Below the pieces are notes generated by a model. It was not told the origin of the DNA and ran no database searches. It saw only the letters and a program-made list of their open reading frames with translations. From Lentisphaerae bacterium GWF2_38_69 (GTDB lineage: Bacteria > Verrucomicrobiota > Lentisphaeria > Victivallales > GWF2-38-69), in assembly GCA_001803205.1 (NCBI GenBank), contig MHBE01000040.1, positions 1 to 64,000 on the forward strand: a stretch of DNA of 64,000 nucleotides, read 5' to 3'. Of the stretch, positions 35,602 through 45,108 are shown in pieces. A program made the translations under genes and the position numbers. Position 1 is the stretch's first letter, and every line of letters begins with the position of its first letter.

Positions 35602-36672
35602 ATGTACATTCTTGGTATTGAAACAAGTTGTGACGAAACTTCTGTTTCAATCGTTAAAGATGGCTATCTGGTTCTTTCCAATGTGATATCTTCGCAGATA
35701 TCAAAACATGCCGTCTACGGCGGGGTAGTCCCTGAACTTGCTGCAAGAGAACATTTAACTGCTCTTATACCTGTTACTAATCAAGCTTTTAAAGAGGCAG
35801 ATATATCATTGAAGGATATAGAAGCTCTTGCAGTTACAAATGGCCCCGGACTTATACCTGCTCTTCTTGTAGGGCTATCATTTGCGAAAGGCATTTGTAC
35901 TGAACACAAATTGCCTCTACTCGGGGTCAACCACTTTATTGCCCATATTTATGCGGCATTCCTCAACGAATCAAATAAACTTCTTGCCAATGCGGATTCT
36001 TATCCGGTAATGGCACTTGTAGTTTCAGGCGGGCATACCGCGCTGGTACTTATTGATAAAGATAAAACTGCAAAAATCATAGGAACGACTATTGACGATG
36101 CCGCAGGAGAAGCTTTGGACAAAGGAGCAAAAATACTAAATCTGGGATATCCTGGAGGACCTGTTATAGATAAACTTTCAGAATCAGGCAATAGGAATGC
36201 CTATCATTTTCCCAGATCTCTAACAGGTGGAGCGGGAAAACCCCTCGCAGAAGAAAACATCTTCAATTTCAGTTTTAGCGGGCTCAAAACCGCATTGCTC
36301 TATCATATCGATAAAATCAAATTAGAGAATTTTAAAGAACATACTCTTCTAGACACAGTCGCTTCCTATCAGTATGCTGTCATTGATGTCCTATGCATAA
36401 AAACCATCAGAGCCTGCAGGAAATTCAAATGCAGCTCTGTAGTTCTATGCGGCGGGGTAGCCCAGAATTCCCTGCTGAGGACAGAACTGGAATCAAGAAT
36501 TCCAAAGAATGTTAAGTTTATTCTTACGCCTAAGGAATTCTGCGGAGACAATGCCGCGATGATTGCAGGTCTGGGTTTTCACTATCTGAATTGTAAAGAA
36601 AAAGACATAGAAATTGATGCTTTTTCCCGTCTTCCTGAAATCACACAAATCCCTTTTGTTCCTGATATATAA
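35602..36672 (+). CDS. tsaD: tRNA N6-threonylcarbamoyladenosine transferase
   Basis: Transfers threonylcarbamoyl to A37 of ANN-decoding tRNAs. Motifs are LGIETSCDETSVSIV at the start, PELAAREHLT, the metal-binding histidines in GVNHFIAHIYAAF, VVSGGHTALV and CGGVAQNSLLR. At 356 residues it is typical, slightly long. It follows fabF by 2 bases. A bidirectional terminator separates it from groEL. Confidence 0.97.
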   Translation: MYILGIETSCDETSVSIVKDGYLVLSNVISSQISKHAVYGGVVPELAAREHLTALIPVTNQAFKEADISLKDIEALAVTNGPGLIPALLVGLSFAKGICTEHKLPLLGVNHFIAHIYAAFLNESNKLLANADSYPVMALVVSGGHTALVLIDKDKTAKIIGTTIDDAAGEALDKGAKILNLGYPGGPVIDKLSESGNRNAYHFPRSLTGGAGKPLAEENIFNFSFSGLKTALLYHIDKIKLENFKEHTLLDTVASYQYAVIDVLCIKTIRACRKFKCSSVVLCGGVAQNSLLRTELESRIPKNVKFILTPKEFCGDNAAMIAGLGFHYLNCKEKDIEIDAFSRLPEITQIPFVPDI

Positions 36673-36690
36673 AATCGATTTTAAAAAACA

Positions 36691-36716
36691 AAAAAGGCGG
36701 ATTTCTCCGCCCTTTA
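36691..36716. terminator. Bidirectional terminator between tsaD and groEL
   Basis: GGCGGA/TCCGCC stem flanked by A-rich on the left and T-rich on the right (with one bulged C). It serves both convergent genes. Confidence 0.7.
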
Positions 36717-36742
36717 ATTTATTAAATGGTTTTATGGAAGAA

Positions 36743-38389
<1,647 letters not shown>

Positions 38390-38417
38390 TTTTATATTCT
38401 CCTTAATTAATTATTAA

Positions 38418-38708
38418 TTACTTACAAACTACAGCCTGAATATCGTCGGAATTCAGAATCTTGTATTCTTTATCATCGTACTTGATTTCTGTGCCGCCGT
38501 ATTTGCTGATAATCACTATATCGCCAACTTTGACTTCGAAAGGAATCTTATTTCCCTTGTCATCATTTTTACCTGTGCCGAGAGCTACAACTTTAGCTTC
38601 CTGTGGTTTTTCCTTGGCGCTGTCAGGAATGAAAATTCCGCCTTTGACTTGTTCTTTTGCTTCCAAAGCTTCGACCAATACGCGATCGCCTAATGGTTTA
38701 ATGTTCAT
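38418..38708 (-). CDS. groES: 10 kDa co-chaperonin GroES
   Basis: A 96-residue co-chaperonin: [19 protein letters not shown], a mobile loop [14 protein letters not shown] and [20 protein letters not shown] precedes the ATG. I looked for a CIRCE operator in the 130 bases upstream and saw none, so HrcA control is not supported by sequence. Confidence 0.98.
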   Translation of the reverse strand: MNIKPLGDRVLVEALEAKEQVKGGIFIPDSAKEKPQEAKVVALGTGKNDDKGNKIPFEVKVGDIVIISKYGGTEIKYDDKEYKILNSDDIQAVVCK

Positions 38709-38841
38709 TGTTCCTCCTTGATAGGGTTTTGTTTAGTATTTGTTAGAATACGCAAAAAGCGTTTAAATTTGATTTTCTAAAGTTAGGGGGGTGAGAAAGC
38801 CCCTTCTTCAGACCAAATATATAATTGCCTCTAGAGTTTAT

Positions 38842-40782
38842 TTACTTCTTATCATCGTCCACAATCTCTGCATCTACAAATCCGTCGCCGGATTTCTTTG
38901 AAGAAGATTCTGAGCTCTGATTTTCAGGATTGTCCTGATGAGGTTGCTGCTCTCCTGCTCCGCCCTGCTGTCCTTGAGCTGCCTGAGCGTGTTTGTAAAT
39001 TTCTTCTCCAAACTTCTGAAGAGTCTTTTCCAATTCGGCCATTGTTGATTTCATACCCTCTGTATTGTCAGATTTATGTTCATCCTTAAGCTTATTAATC
39101 AGGTTTTGAACAGGATTTTTAACATCAGCAGGCATTTTGTCGCCAAATTCCGAAATCTGTTTTTCGGTCTGATAAATCATAGAATCAGCTTTGTTTCTGA
39201 TTTCTACTTTTTCTCTTTCCTCCTTATCCTGAGCTTCGAAAGATTTGGCATCGTCAACCATCTTTTTAATTTCGTCATCACTCAAGCCGGAATTGGCGGT
39301 GATAGTAATTTTCTGCTCTTTGCCTGTTCCCAAATCCTTGGCTGTCACATGAAGAATACCATTTGCATCGATATCGAATGTAACTTCAATCTGAGGAACT
39401 CCTCTCGGAGCCGGGGCAATACCGTCAAGACGGAATCTGCCAATCGTCTTATTATGGGAAGACATCTCTCTTTCGCCCTGAAGCACATGGATATCAACCG
39501 ATGGCTGACTGTCAGCAGCAGTGCTGAATATTTCTTTTTTCTTGGTTGGAATAGTAGTATTTCTTTCGATTAGCTTTGTAAATACACCGCCAAGAGTTTC
39601 TATGCCCAATGAAAGCGGAGTTACATCGAGAAGAACGATATCCTGAACCTGTCCGCCCAGTACACCGCCCTGAACTGCTGCGCCGTAAGCGACAACTTCA
39701 TCCGGATTGACGCCTTTATGAGGTTCCTTTCCAAAGAACTTTTTGACTATTTCATTGACTTTGGGCATTCTGGTCATACCGCCGACCATGATGACTTCAT
39801 CAATCTCTTTTTCACTCAGCTTGGAATCCTTGAGACAATTTTTCACAGGCGGGATTGTCTTATTGAGAAGGGTGTCTACAAGCTGTTCTAGTTTAGCTCT
39901 GGTAAGAGTTACAGTAAGGTGTTTGGGGCCTGACTGGTCTGCTGTAATAAAAGGAAGATTGATTTCAGAAGACATACTGCTTGAAAGCTCAATCTTAGCC
40001 TTTTCAGCTGCTTCTCTGAGTCTCTGGAGAGCCTGAGGATCCTTTCTGAGGTCTATGTTATTTTCTTTTCTGAAATCTTCAGCGAGCCAATTAAGCACTT
40101 CAATATCAAAATCATCTCCGCCAAGGTGAGTATCGCCGTTTGTGGCATTAACTTCAAATACGCCTTCGCCGAGTTCCAGAACAGATATATCGAATGTACC
40201 GCCGCCAAGGTCATAAACTGCAACCTTTTCATCTTTTTTCTTATCAAGTCCGTAAGCGAGTGATGCCGCAGTCGGTTCATTAATAATTCTGAGGACTTCC
40301 AAACCGGCTATTTTTCCGGCATCTTTGGTAGCCTGTCTCTGACTGTCATTAAAGTAAGCAGGAACTGTTATTACTGCCTGTGAAATTTTTTCGCCGAGGA
40401 ATGTCTCAGCGTCAGTTTTCAGCTTCTGCAGAATCATCGCTGAAATTTCCGGAGGAGAATATGTTTTATCTCCAGCTTTTACATGAGCATCGCCATTTTT
40501 AGCCTCAACTACTTCATATGGCACAAGAGTAGTTTCATGTTTTACTTCGTTAAACTTCCTGCCCATGAACCGTTTGATAGAGAAAACTGTATTTCTTGGA
40601 TTTGTTACAGCCTGTCTTTTGGCTGTCTGCCCTACAAGCCTTTCACCTGTTTTAGTGAAAGCTACTATGGAAGGTGTCGTTCTTGCACCTTCGGAATTAG
40701 GGATGATAATGACCTCGCCTCTTTCCATAACAGCCATGCAGCTGTTAGTTGTTCCGAGGTCTATGCCCAAAATTTTACCCAT
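38842..40782 (-). CDS. dnaK: Chaperone protein DnaK
   Basis: A 646-residue Hsp70. The actin-like ATPase begins [18 protein letters not shown], with [15 protein letters not shown] and [13 protein letters not shown]. The substrate-binding domain follows, and the tail is Gln/Gly/Ser-rich, ending [15 protein letters not shown] precedes the ATG. grpE and dnaJ are not adjacent. It is separated from groES by 133 bases and may have its own promoter. Confidence 0.99.
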   Translation of the reverse strand: MGKILGIDLGTTNSCMAVMERGEVIIIPNSEGARTTPSIVAFTKTGERLVGQTAKRQAVTNPRNTVFSIKRFMGRKFNEVKHETTLVPYEVVEAKNGDAHVKAGDKTYSPPEISAMILQKLKTDAETFLGEKISQAVITVPAYFNDSQRQATKDAGKIAGLEVLRIINEPTAASLAYGLDKKKDEKVAVYDLGGGTFDISVLELGEGVFEVNATNGDTHLGGDDFDIEVLNWLAEDFRKENNIDLRKDPQALQRLREAAEKAKIELSSSMSSEINLPFITADQSGPKHLTVTLTRAKLEQLVDTLLNKTIPPVKNCLKDSKLSEKEIDEVIMVGGMTRMPKVNEIVKKFFGKEPHKGVNPDEVVAYGAAVQGGVLGGQVQDIVLLDVTPLSLGIETLGGVFTKLIERNTTIPTKKKEIFSTAADSQPSVDIHVLQGEREMSSHNKTIGRFRLDGIAPAPRGVPQIEVTFDIDANGILHVTAKDLGTGKEQKITITANSGLSDDEIKKMVDDAKSFEAQDKEEREKVEIRNKADSMIYQTEKQISEFGDKMPADVKNPVQNLINKLKDEHKSDNTEGMKSTMAELEKTLQKFGEEIYKHAQAAQGQQGGAGEQQPHQDNPENQSSESSSKKSGDGFVDAEIVDDDKK

Positions 40783-40817
40783 TATTGCCTCCTGGTTAAA
40801 TTGTTAATTTTACTAAG

Positions 40818-40843
40818 TGGCATGTTTAGCAGATAGCATGCCA
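40818..40843. promoter_or_regulatory. Inverted repeat upstream of dnaK
   Basis: TGGCATG (40818-40824) and CATGCCA (40837-40843) are perfect 7-base arms with a 12-base gap, 35 bases before the dnaK start. It may be an operator or a leader hairpin. It does not match CIRCE. Confidence 0.35.
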
Positions 40844-41031
40844 GAATTTATTCATATTTGTCATTCGTTTATTATTTAATTACTTATGCATTATTATGTA
40901 AAATATAGCATTCGCTTTTTATCCATAATCTGAGCCAACACAATTAAAAAGTGAGACATCATGTCTCTTTTTTATCTGCAAACAGCTATTGCAAAGAAGA
41001 GCATGGTTGATAACATGGAATACAAAATAGA

Positions 41032-42261
41032 ATGCTCACTTTTAATTCGTTAATTTTTGAAATGAGAAAACTTCCTTCACTTTCCGGTTCAGCAGGAATA
41101 AAATCCCTTGCCCGCAAAGAAGAAATTTCATCCGCGAAAAAAAGCGGTATCGCCATGATAATCCTTGTTATGGCAATAACCATATTCGGGCTGTTGATGC
41201 TCTATTCGACTACTTCCACTGCGTCAGGAGAATCAATGCTAATAAAACAGGTCATGTGGATAATTGTAGGGATATTCGCAATTACTTTTATCAATCTGGT
41301 CGGATACAACGCTCTGCTTCCCTATTCAAAATATATTCTTATTATTACATGGTTGCTGCTAATCTTTGCGCTTTTCTGCAAACCGGTGAATGGCGCATAC
41401 AGATGGATACCCATTCCTGGGGGGATAGGCAATATCCAGCCTTCTGAGCTTGCAAAGATAGCAATTATAATGTTTCTGGCACACTTTATACCCCGTAACC
41501 AGCGAAATTTAAAATCTTCGTTCAAAGCCTTGCTGTTTCCAGGCATTGTATGCGCAATTACGCTAATGCTTGTTCTTTCAGGTCACGATCTGGGAACAAC
41601 AATTTTAATTGCATCAGTAATATGGATACTTGCATTGATAGCAGGAATCAAATTAAGGTTGCTTCTTCCCCCTCTGGCCTTATTGGCTTTCTTGCCGTTT
41701 TTTCTGAAATATGCTGACAAAATGAGGTGGGCAAGAGTCACTTCTTTCTTAAATCCAGAAATTTATCAGAAAACGATTGGATACCAGTTATGGTTTTCAT
41801 TACTTGCTCTCGGGTCAGGGTCATGGACAGGTCTGGGTTTCACAAACAGCAGGATGAAAGCCCAGTATCTGCCAGAAGCTCATACCGATTTTATCCTTTC
41901 AATAGTCGGAGAAGAACTTGGGTATATAGCTTTGCTCTTATTAATTTGCGGTTATATAGCTTTTCTATGCCTCTCAGTTTATATAAGTATCAAAGCTAAA
42001 GATAAGGAAGGAATGCTGCTTGGTTTTGGATGTTCAGTCATGCTAGCTCTTCAGTCTATCATTAATATAGGGGTGGTTAGTGGAGCTTTCCCGACCAAAG
42101 GGATGCCTGCGCCTTTTGTAAGTTACGGAGGTAGCAATATGATTGTCTGCCTTCTCTGCGCGGGGTTTATCCTGAGCATCTCCAATCCCAGGAAAAATGA
42201 CACTCAGGAACCGACTAAAAGCGTTCAATTGAAAAAGAACAAAAAAGCATCCAGATCCTGA
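41032..42261 (+). CDS. ftsW: FtsW/RodA family peptidoglycan polymerase
   Basis: A 409-residue SEDS glycosyltransferase with about ten transmembrane helices. Key features are AYRWIPIPGG, the conserved QPSELAKIA, LSGHDLGTTILI, the AHTDFILSIVGEELG loop with the catalytic Asp region, and a C-terminal PFVSYGGSNM. The set is closer to FtsW (division) than RodA because of the PSELAK and FVSYGGS pattern, but no division-cluster genes neighbour it. The first residues before MRKLPSL have no clear ribosome site. ATG 41062 is an alternative start. Confidence 0.88.
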   Translation: MLTFNSLIFEMRKLPSLSGSAGIKSLARKEEISSAKKSGIAMIILVMAITIFGLLMLYSTTSTASGESMLIKQVMWIIVGIFAITFINLVGYNALLPYSKYILIITWLLLIFALFCKPVNGAYRWIPIPGGIGNIQPSELAKIAIIMFLAHFIPRNQRNLKSSFKALLFPGIVCAITLMLVLSGHDLGTTILIASVIWILALIAGIKLRLLLPPLALLAFLPFFLKYADKMRWARVTSFLNPEIYQKTIGYQLWFSLLALGSGSWTGLGFTNSRMKAQYLPEAHTDFILSIVGEELGYIALLLLICGYIAFLCLSVYISIKAKDKEGMLLGFGCSVMLALQSIINIGVVSGAFPTKGMPAPFVSYGGSNMIVCLLCAGFILSISNPRKNDTQEPTKSVQLKKNKKASRS

Positions 42262-42396
42262 TAAAGTATTCGGTTTGCCCTAAGCTTTATTAAAATAAAT
42301 TGATTCGACATATAATTCGGTTATTGCGTTTTTCAGATTATTGAGTTTATTTAATCCAGACTGTTTTTAAACCATAATAAATGTAAGAATAAATTT

Positions 42397-43338
42397 ATGA
42401 ATGTAAAGATCATTAAAGCTCTCTCAAGAAGCGGTTATATCCACTCTAAAACACATCTTTTCCCTGACTACATAGTAGAACCCTCTGTAACTCAGCCTGG
42501 AATCAAAAACATGCTCAATACCCTTCAGATTCCATGGGAGGACATAGCTGAAATCAGAGAAGAAAAAAGCAAACTCTCCGATATGGGAGACGAAAAAATT
42601 AAATACGCTGATCAGATAGCTTCTTTCAACAAACGACTCAGAGATGAAACTGCTAACTGCATAAAAAGCGATGATGACTTTCCCATTATGGTAGGTGGCG
42701 ATCACAGTTCCGCTATCGGCAGCATAGCAGGAGTATTGCAGAAGCGCAAAAACGCAGGAGTTCTCTGGGTGGATGCTCACTCGGATTTGCATACCTATGA
42801 AACCACAGAGACAGGCTGGATTTACGGCATGCCTGCGGCGGTTGTCTGCGGACATGGACATCCCAAACTCGTAGATATAATGCAGGGGAATTATGTCAAA
42901 CCTGAAAATCTCTGCCTTTTCGGCGTAAGATATGCGGAAGCAGGAGAACTAAGGAATATGAAAGAATGGGGAGTCCATATGGTTACGATAGACCAGATTG
43001 ACGAACTTGGAATTTATGAAGCATATAAAAAGGCCATGAACTACATAACAAAGAATACCGACTACATCCACCTCAGCCTAGATATAGATGTTGTAGACAA
43101 AATGTATGCTCCTGGAGCTACTGAACCTACTCAGGGCGGTTTGACTTTCAGGGAAATAAATCTAGTAGCTAGAAGGCTTGGCACAAGCGGCCTGGTCAAG
43201 TCAATGGATCTTGTCGAAGGAGAACCTGACAAGGATATAAACTACCAAACCGGCAAGCTTTGCCTTCAGCTTACAGCCAACATCCTCGGCAAAAACTACT
43301 CTGAATATGATATGTACCTGAGCGAAAACCATATTTAG
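42397..43338 (+). CDS. Arginase/agmatinase family ureohydrolase
   Basis: A 313-residue ureohydrolase fold. The manganese ligands are all present: MVGGDHSSAIGS (His), WVDAHSDLHT (Asp-His-Asp) and LSLDIDVVDKMYAPG (two Asp), followed by EPTQGGLTFREI. The general pattern is nearer to arginase (RocF) than agmatinase, although substrate choice is uncertain. It is the first gene of a run containing two fluC genes and DUF190, 15 bases before the first. A role in nitrogen release is assumed from family only. Confidence 0.85.
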   Translation: MNVKIIKALSRSGYIHSKTHLFPDYIVEPSVTQPGIKNMLNTLQIPWEDIAEIREEKSKLSDMGDEKIKYADQIASFNKRLRDETANCIKSDDDFPIMVGGDHSSAIGSIAGVLQKRKNAGVLWVDAHSDLHTYETTETGWIYGMPAAVVCGHGHPKLVDIMQGNYVKPENLCLFGVRYAEAGELRNMKEWGVHMVTIDQIDELGIYEAYKKAMNYITKNTDYIHLSLDIDVVDKMYAPGATEPTQGGLTFREINLVARRLGTSGLVKSMDLVEGEPDKDINYQTGKLCLQLTANILGKNYSEYDMYLSENHI

Positions 43339-43353
43339 GAACTAACTTTTCAG

Positions 43354-43731
43354 ATGTTGACATGTTTGCTGATCTTTATAGCAGGGGGGCTTGGTTCAAT
43401 TTGCAGATATCTGGTTTCCTTTTTTATCGGCAGCTTCGTGAAAACATCTTTCCCTCTTGGAACTCTATGCGTAAATTTGCTGGGATCTTTTATAATGGGT
43501 ATGTCCTTTGCCTTTTTTGAATATTTTTTACTTTCTCCGATGCTTAAAATCACTCTGACAGTAGGGTTCCTTGGCGGTTTTACCACTTTTTCAACTTATG
43601 CCCTTGAGACTACTAATTTATTAAGGGACAGAGAGTACAAGCTATTTGCCTTTAATATATTGACAAGTAACATATTCGGCCTGGCATCTGTAATTGCTGG
43701 AATGTCGCTGATATATATAATTCTAAAATAA
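43354..43731 (+). CDS. crcB: Fluoride channel subunit FluC/CrcB, copy 1
   Basis: A 125-residue four-helix membrane protein exporting fluoride as a dual-topology or heterodimeric channel. Motifs are GGLGSICRYLVS, GTLCVNLLGSFIMG and GFLGGFTTFSTYALE, the phenylalanine-box region. DUF190 and a second fluC follow, so this copy and copy 2 may pair in opposite orientations. No fluoride riboswitch is visible upstream. Confidence 0.93.
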   Translation: MLTCLLIFIAGGLGSICRYLVSFFIGSFVKTSFPLGTLCVNLLGSFIMGMSFAFFEYFLLSPMLKITLTVGFLGGFTTFSTYALETTNLLRDREYKLFAFNILTSNIFGLASVIAGMSLIYIILK

Positions 43732-43743
43732 CCGAGGTACAAA

Positions 43744-44094
43744 ATGCATCTTCCTGAACAAGCCAAACTTCTTAGAGTCCATATTCTTGAAACAACAAAG
43801 CACAAAGGCAAACCGGTTTATGAATTAATAGTCATGAAAGCTAAAGAGCTGGGGCTTGCCGGGGCTACCGTACTTAGAGGAATAATGGGATTTGATCTCG
43901 GAAGTAAAATTCACAGTTCAAAGATGCTTGAGCTCTCTCAGGATCTTCCTCTAGTCGTAGAAATCGTGGAAACTCAGGACAAAATTAACAAGCTTATGCC
44001 TTTTCTCGATGAAATTTTTGAAGGCACTCCTCATCCAGGCCTTGTAACAATCGAAGACATACAAGTAATTAAATACAAACCTACCCAGAACTAA
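43744..44094 (+). CDS. DUF190 (PII-like) protein linked to fluoride channels
   Basis: A 116-residue cytosolic protein of the DUF190 family, a PII-like fold often found next to crcB. Visible features are AKLLRVHILETTKHKGKPVY, GLAGATVLRGIMGFD and LPLVVEIVETQDKI. The family function is unproven. Here it is sandwiched by two fluC genes, so a regulatory or accessory role in fluoride export is likely. GAGGT precedes the ATG. Confidence 0.88.
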   Translation: MHLPEQAKLLRVHILETTKHKGKPVYELIVMKAKELGLAGATVLRGIMGFDLGSKIHSSKMLELSQDLPLVVEIVETQDKINKLMPFLDEIFEGTPHPGLVTIEDIQVIKYKPTQN

Positions 44095-44099
44095 TCATT

Positions 44100-44489
44100 T
44101 TGATGTTCAAATATATATGCATATTTATCGGCGGGGGGGCAGGTGCAGTATGCCGATATCTTGTCTGTGCGGCAATGGGACACTTTTCTTATTTGTCTTT
44201 CCCCCCTGGAACTCTGACCGTAAACCTTATAGGCTCTTTAATCATTGGAATATTATTTGAGTTCTTTGAAAGATTTATAGTTCCTCCTGAAATAAGATTA
44301 TTGCTGACAACTGGTTTTCTGGGAGGGTTCACTACATTCTCTTCATTTGCTTTGGATAATACAGTTTTACTAGAACAGTCAAGGTATTTCTCTCTCTTTC
44401 AGGATATGATCATACACAATCTGGCTGGATTATTTTGCGTAATCCTGGGTATTATGTCTGTAAAAATGACTCTAAAAAATTATCGTTAA
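44100..44489 (+). CDS. crcB: Fluoride channel subunit FluC/CrcB, copy 2
   Basis: A 129-residue FluC paralogue: GGGAGAVCRYLVCA, GTLTVNLIGSLIIG and GFLGGFTTFSSFALD. It differs enough from copy 1 (TTFSS against TTFST) to suit a heterodimer. It is the last intact gene before the broken carbonic anhydrase, whose ATG lies 3 bases on. Confidence 0.93.
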   Translation: MMFKYICIFIGGGAGAVCRYLVCAAMGHFSYLSFPPGTLTVNLIGSLIIGILFEFFERFIVPPEIRLLLTTGFLGGFTTFSSFALDNTVLLEQSRYFSLFQDMIIHNLAGLFCVILGIMSVKMTLKNYR

Positions 44490-44492
44490 GTT

Positions 44493-44854
44493 ATGGAAAG
44501 AATTCTAAACGGTACAATTGAATTCAGAAATTCAGACTTTCAGGCACATAAAGAACTTTTTAAAGAACTGGGAAACAAACAGAATCCTCATACGAAGAAG
44601 TGGCTCGAACTTGCTCAAACTGCAAAAAGAAAGTCCTTGAAATCATTCCTGACAGAGATGATATCCCCGCAAGAGAATGGATGACTGAACAAACCAATGT
44701 TCTTGAACAGATTAAACATCTTTTCTCCTATCCTTTCATAAAAGAAAAATTCCAGGAAGGGAAACTCAAAATTTATGGCTGGCATTATATTATTGAAACC
44801 GCTGAAGTGTTTTGTTATAACAAGGATAAAGGTTTTTTTGAACTGATAAACTAG
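44493..44854 (+). pseudogene. Beta-carbonic anhydrase, catalytic core deleted and frameshifted
   Basis: The first 34 residues (MERILNGTIEFRN to NKQNPHT) match the start of beta-carbonic anhydrases, and the protein then jumps to KKWLELAQTAKRK, skipping roughly 100 residues with the zinc Cys/His/Asp motifs. A one-base loss at about 44630 puts the remaining part in another frame: VLEIIPDRDDIPAREWM through IKEKFQEGKLKIYGWHYIIE, the usual C-terminal half. The product would be inactive. A good reference is CynT/Can. It is the last gene in the fluoride operon. Confidence 0.88.
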
Positions 44855-44863
44855 CCAAGTATT

Positions 44864-44913
44864 CGGCGGCATGCCTCCGAAAAATAAAGCTATGACAAGG
44901 CATAGCACTCCAA
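44864..44913. repeat. Half copy of the TTGGAGTGC palindromic element (opposite orientation)
   Basis: The right half of the element at 181-267 appears reversed: CGGCGGCATGCCTCCG (44864-44879), GCTATGACAAGGCATAGC (44889-44906) and the terminal GCACTCCAA (44905-44913). The other half is missing. Confidence 0.75.
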
Positions 44914-45108
44914 AGTTAAAAGAGCACTCTGCTCTTGCGATTGTTTTTTTCCCTTCATAGTAAGTTCCGTAACACAAAAACTCCAATATTATTGTCCTAC
45001 TAATTATTCTGCAGAATAAGCATTTTTAGTATTATTCCTGCTAACTACTTGACATTTCGACACATGCTATTTATAATTGCCGTTCTCAAATGTATTGGGG
45101 GTGATAGG

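Noticed and set aside
38709-38841. CIRCE operator upstream of groES
   Set aside because: No TTAGCACTC-N9-GAGTGCTAA or close form was found. A short ACGC/GCGT hairpin there is too weak.
42262-42396. Fluoride riboswitch before the arginase-fluC operon
   Set aside because: The conserved GG-GATGG and pseudoknot pattern could not be seen.
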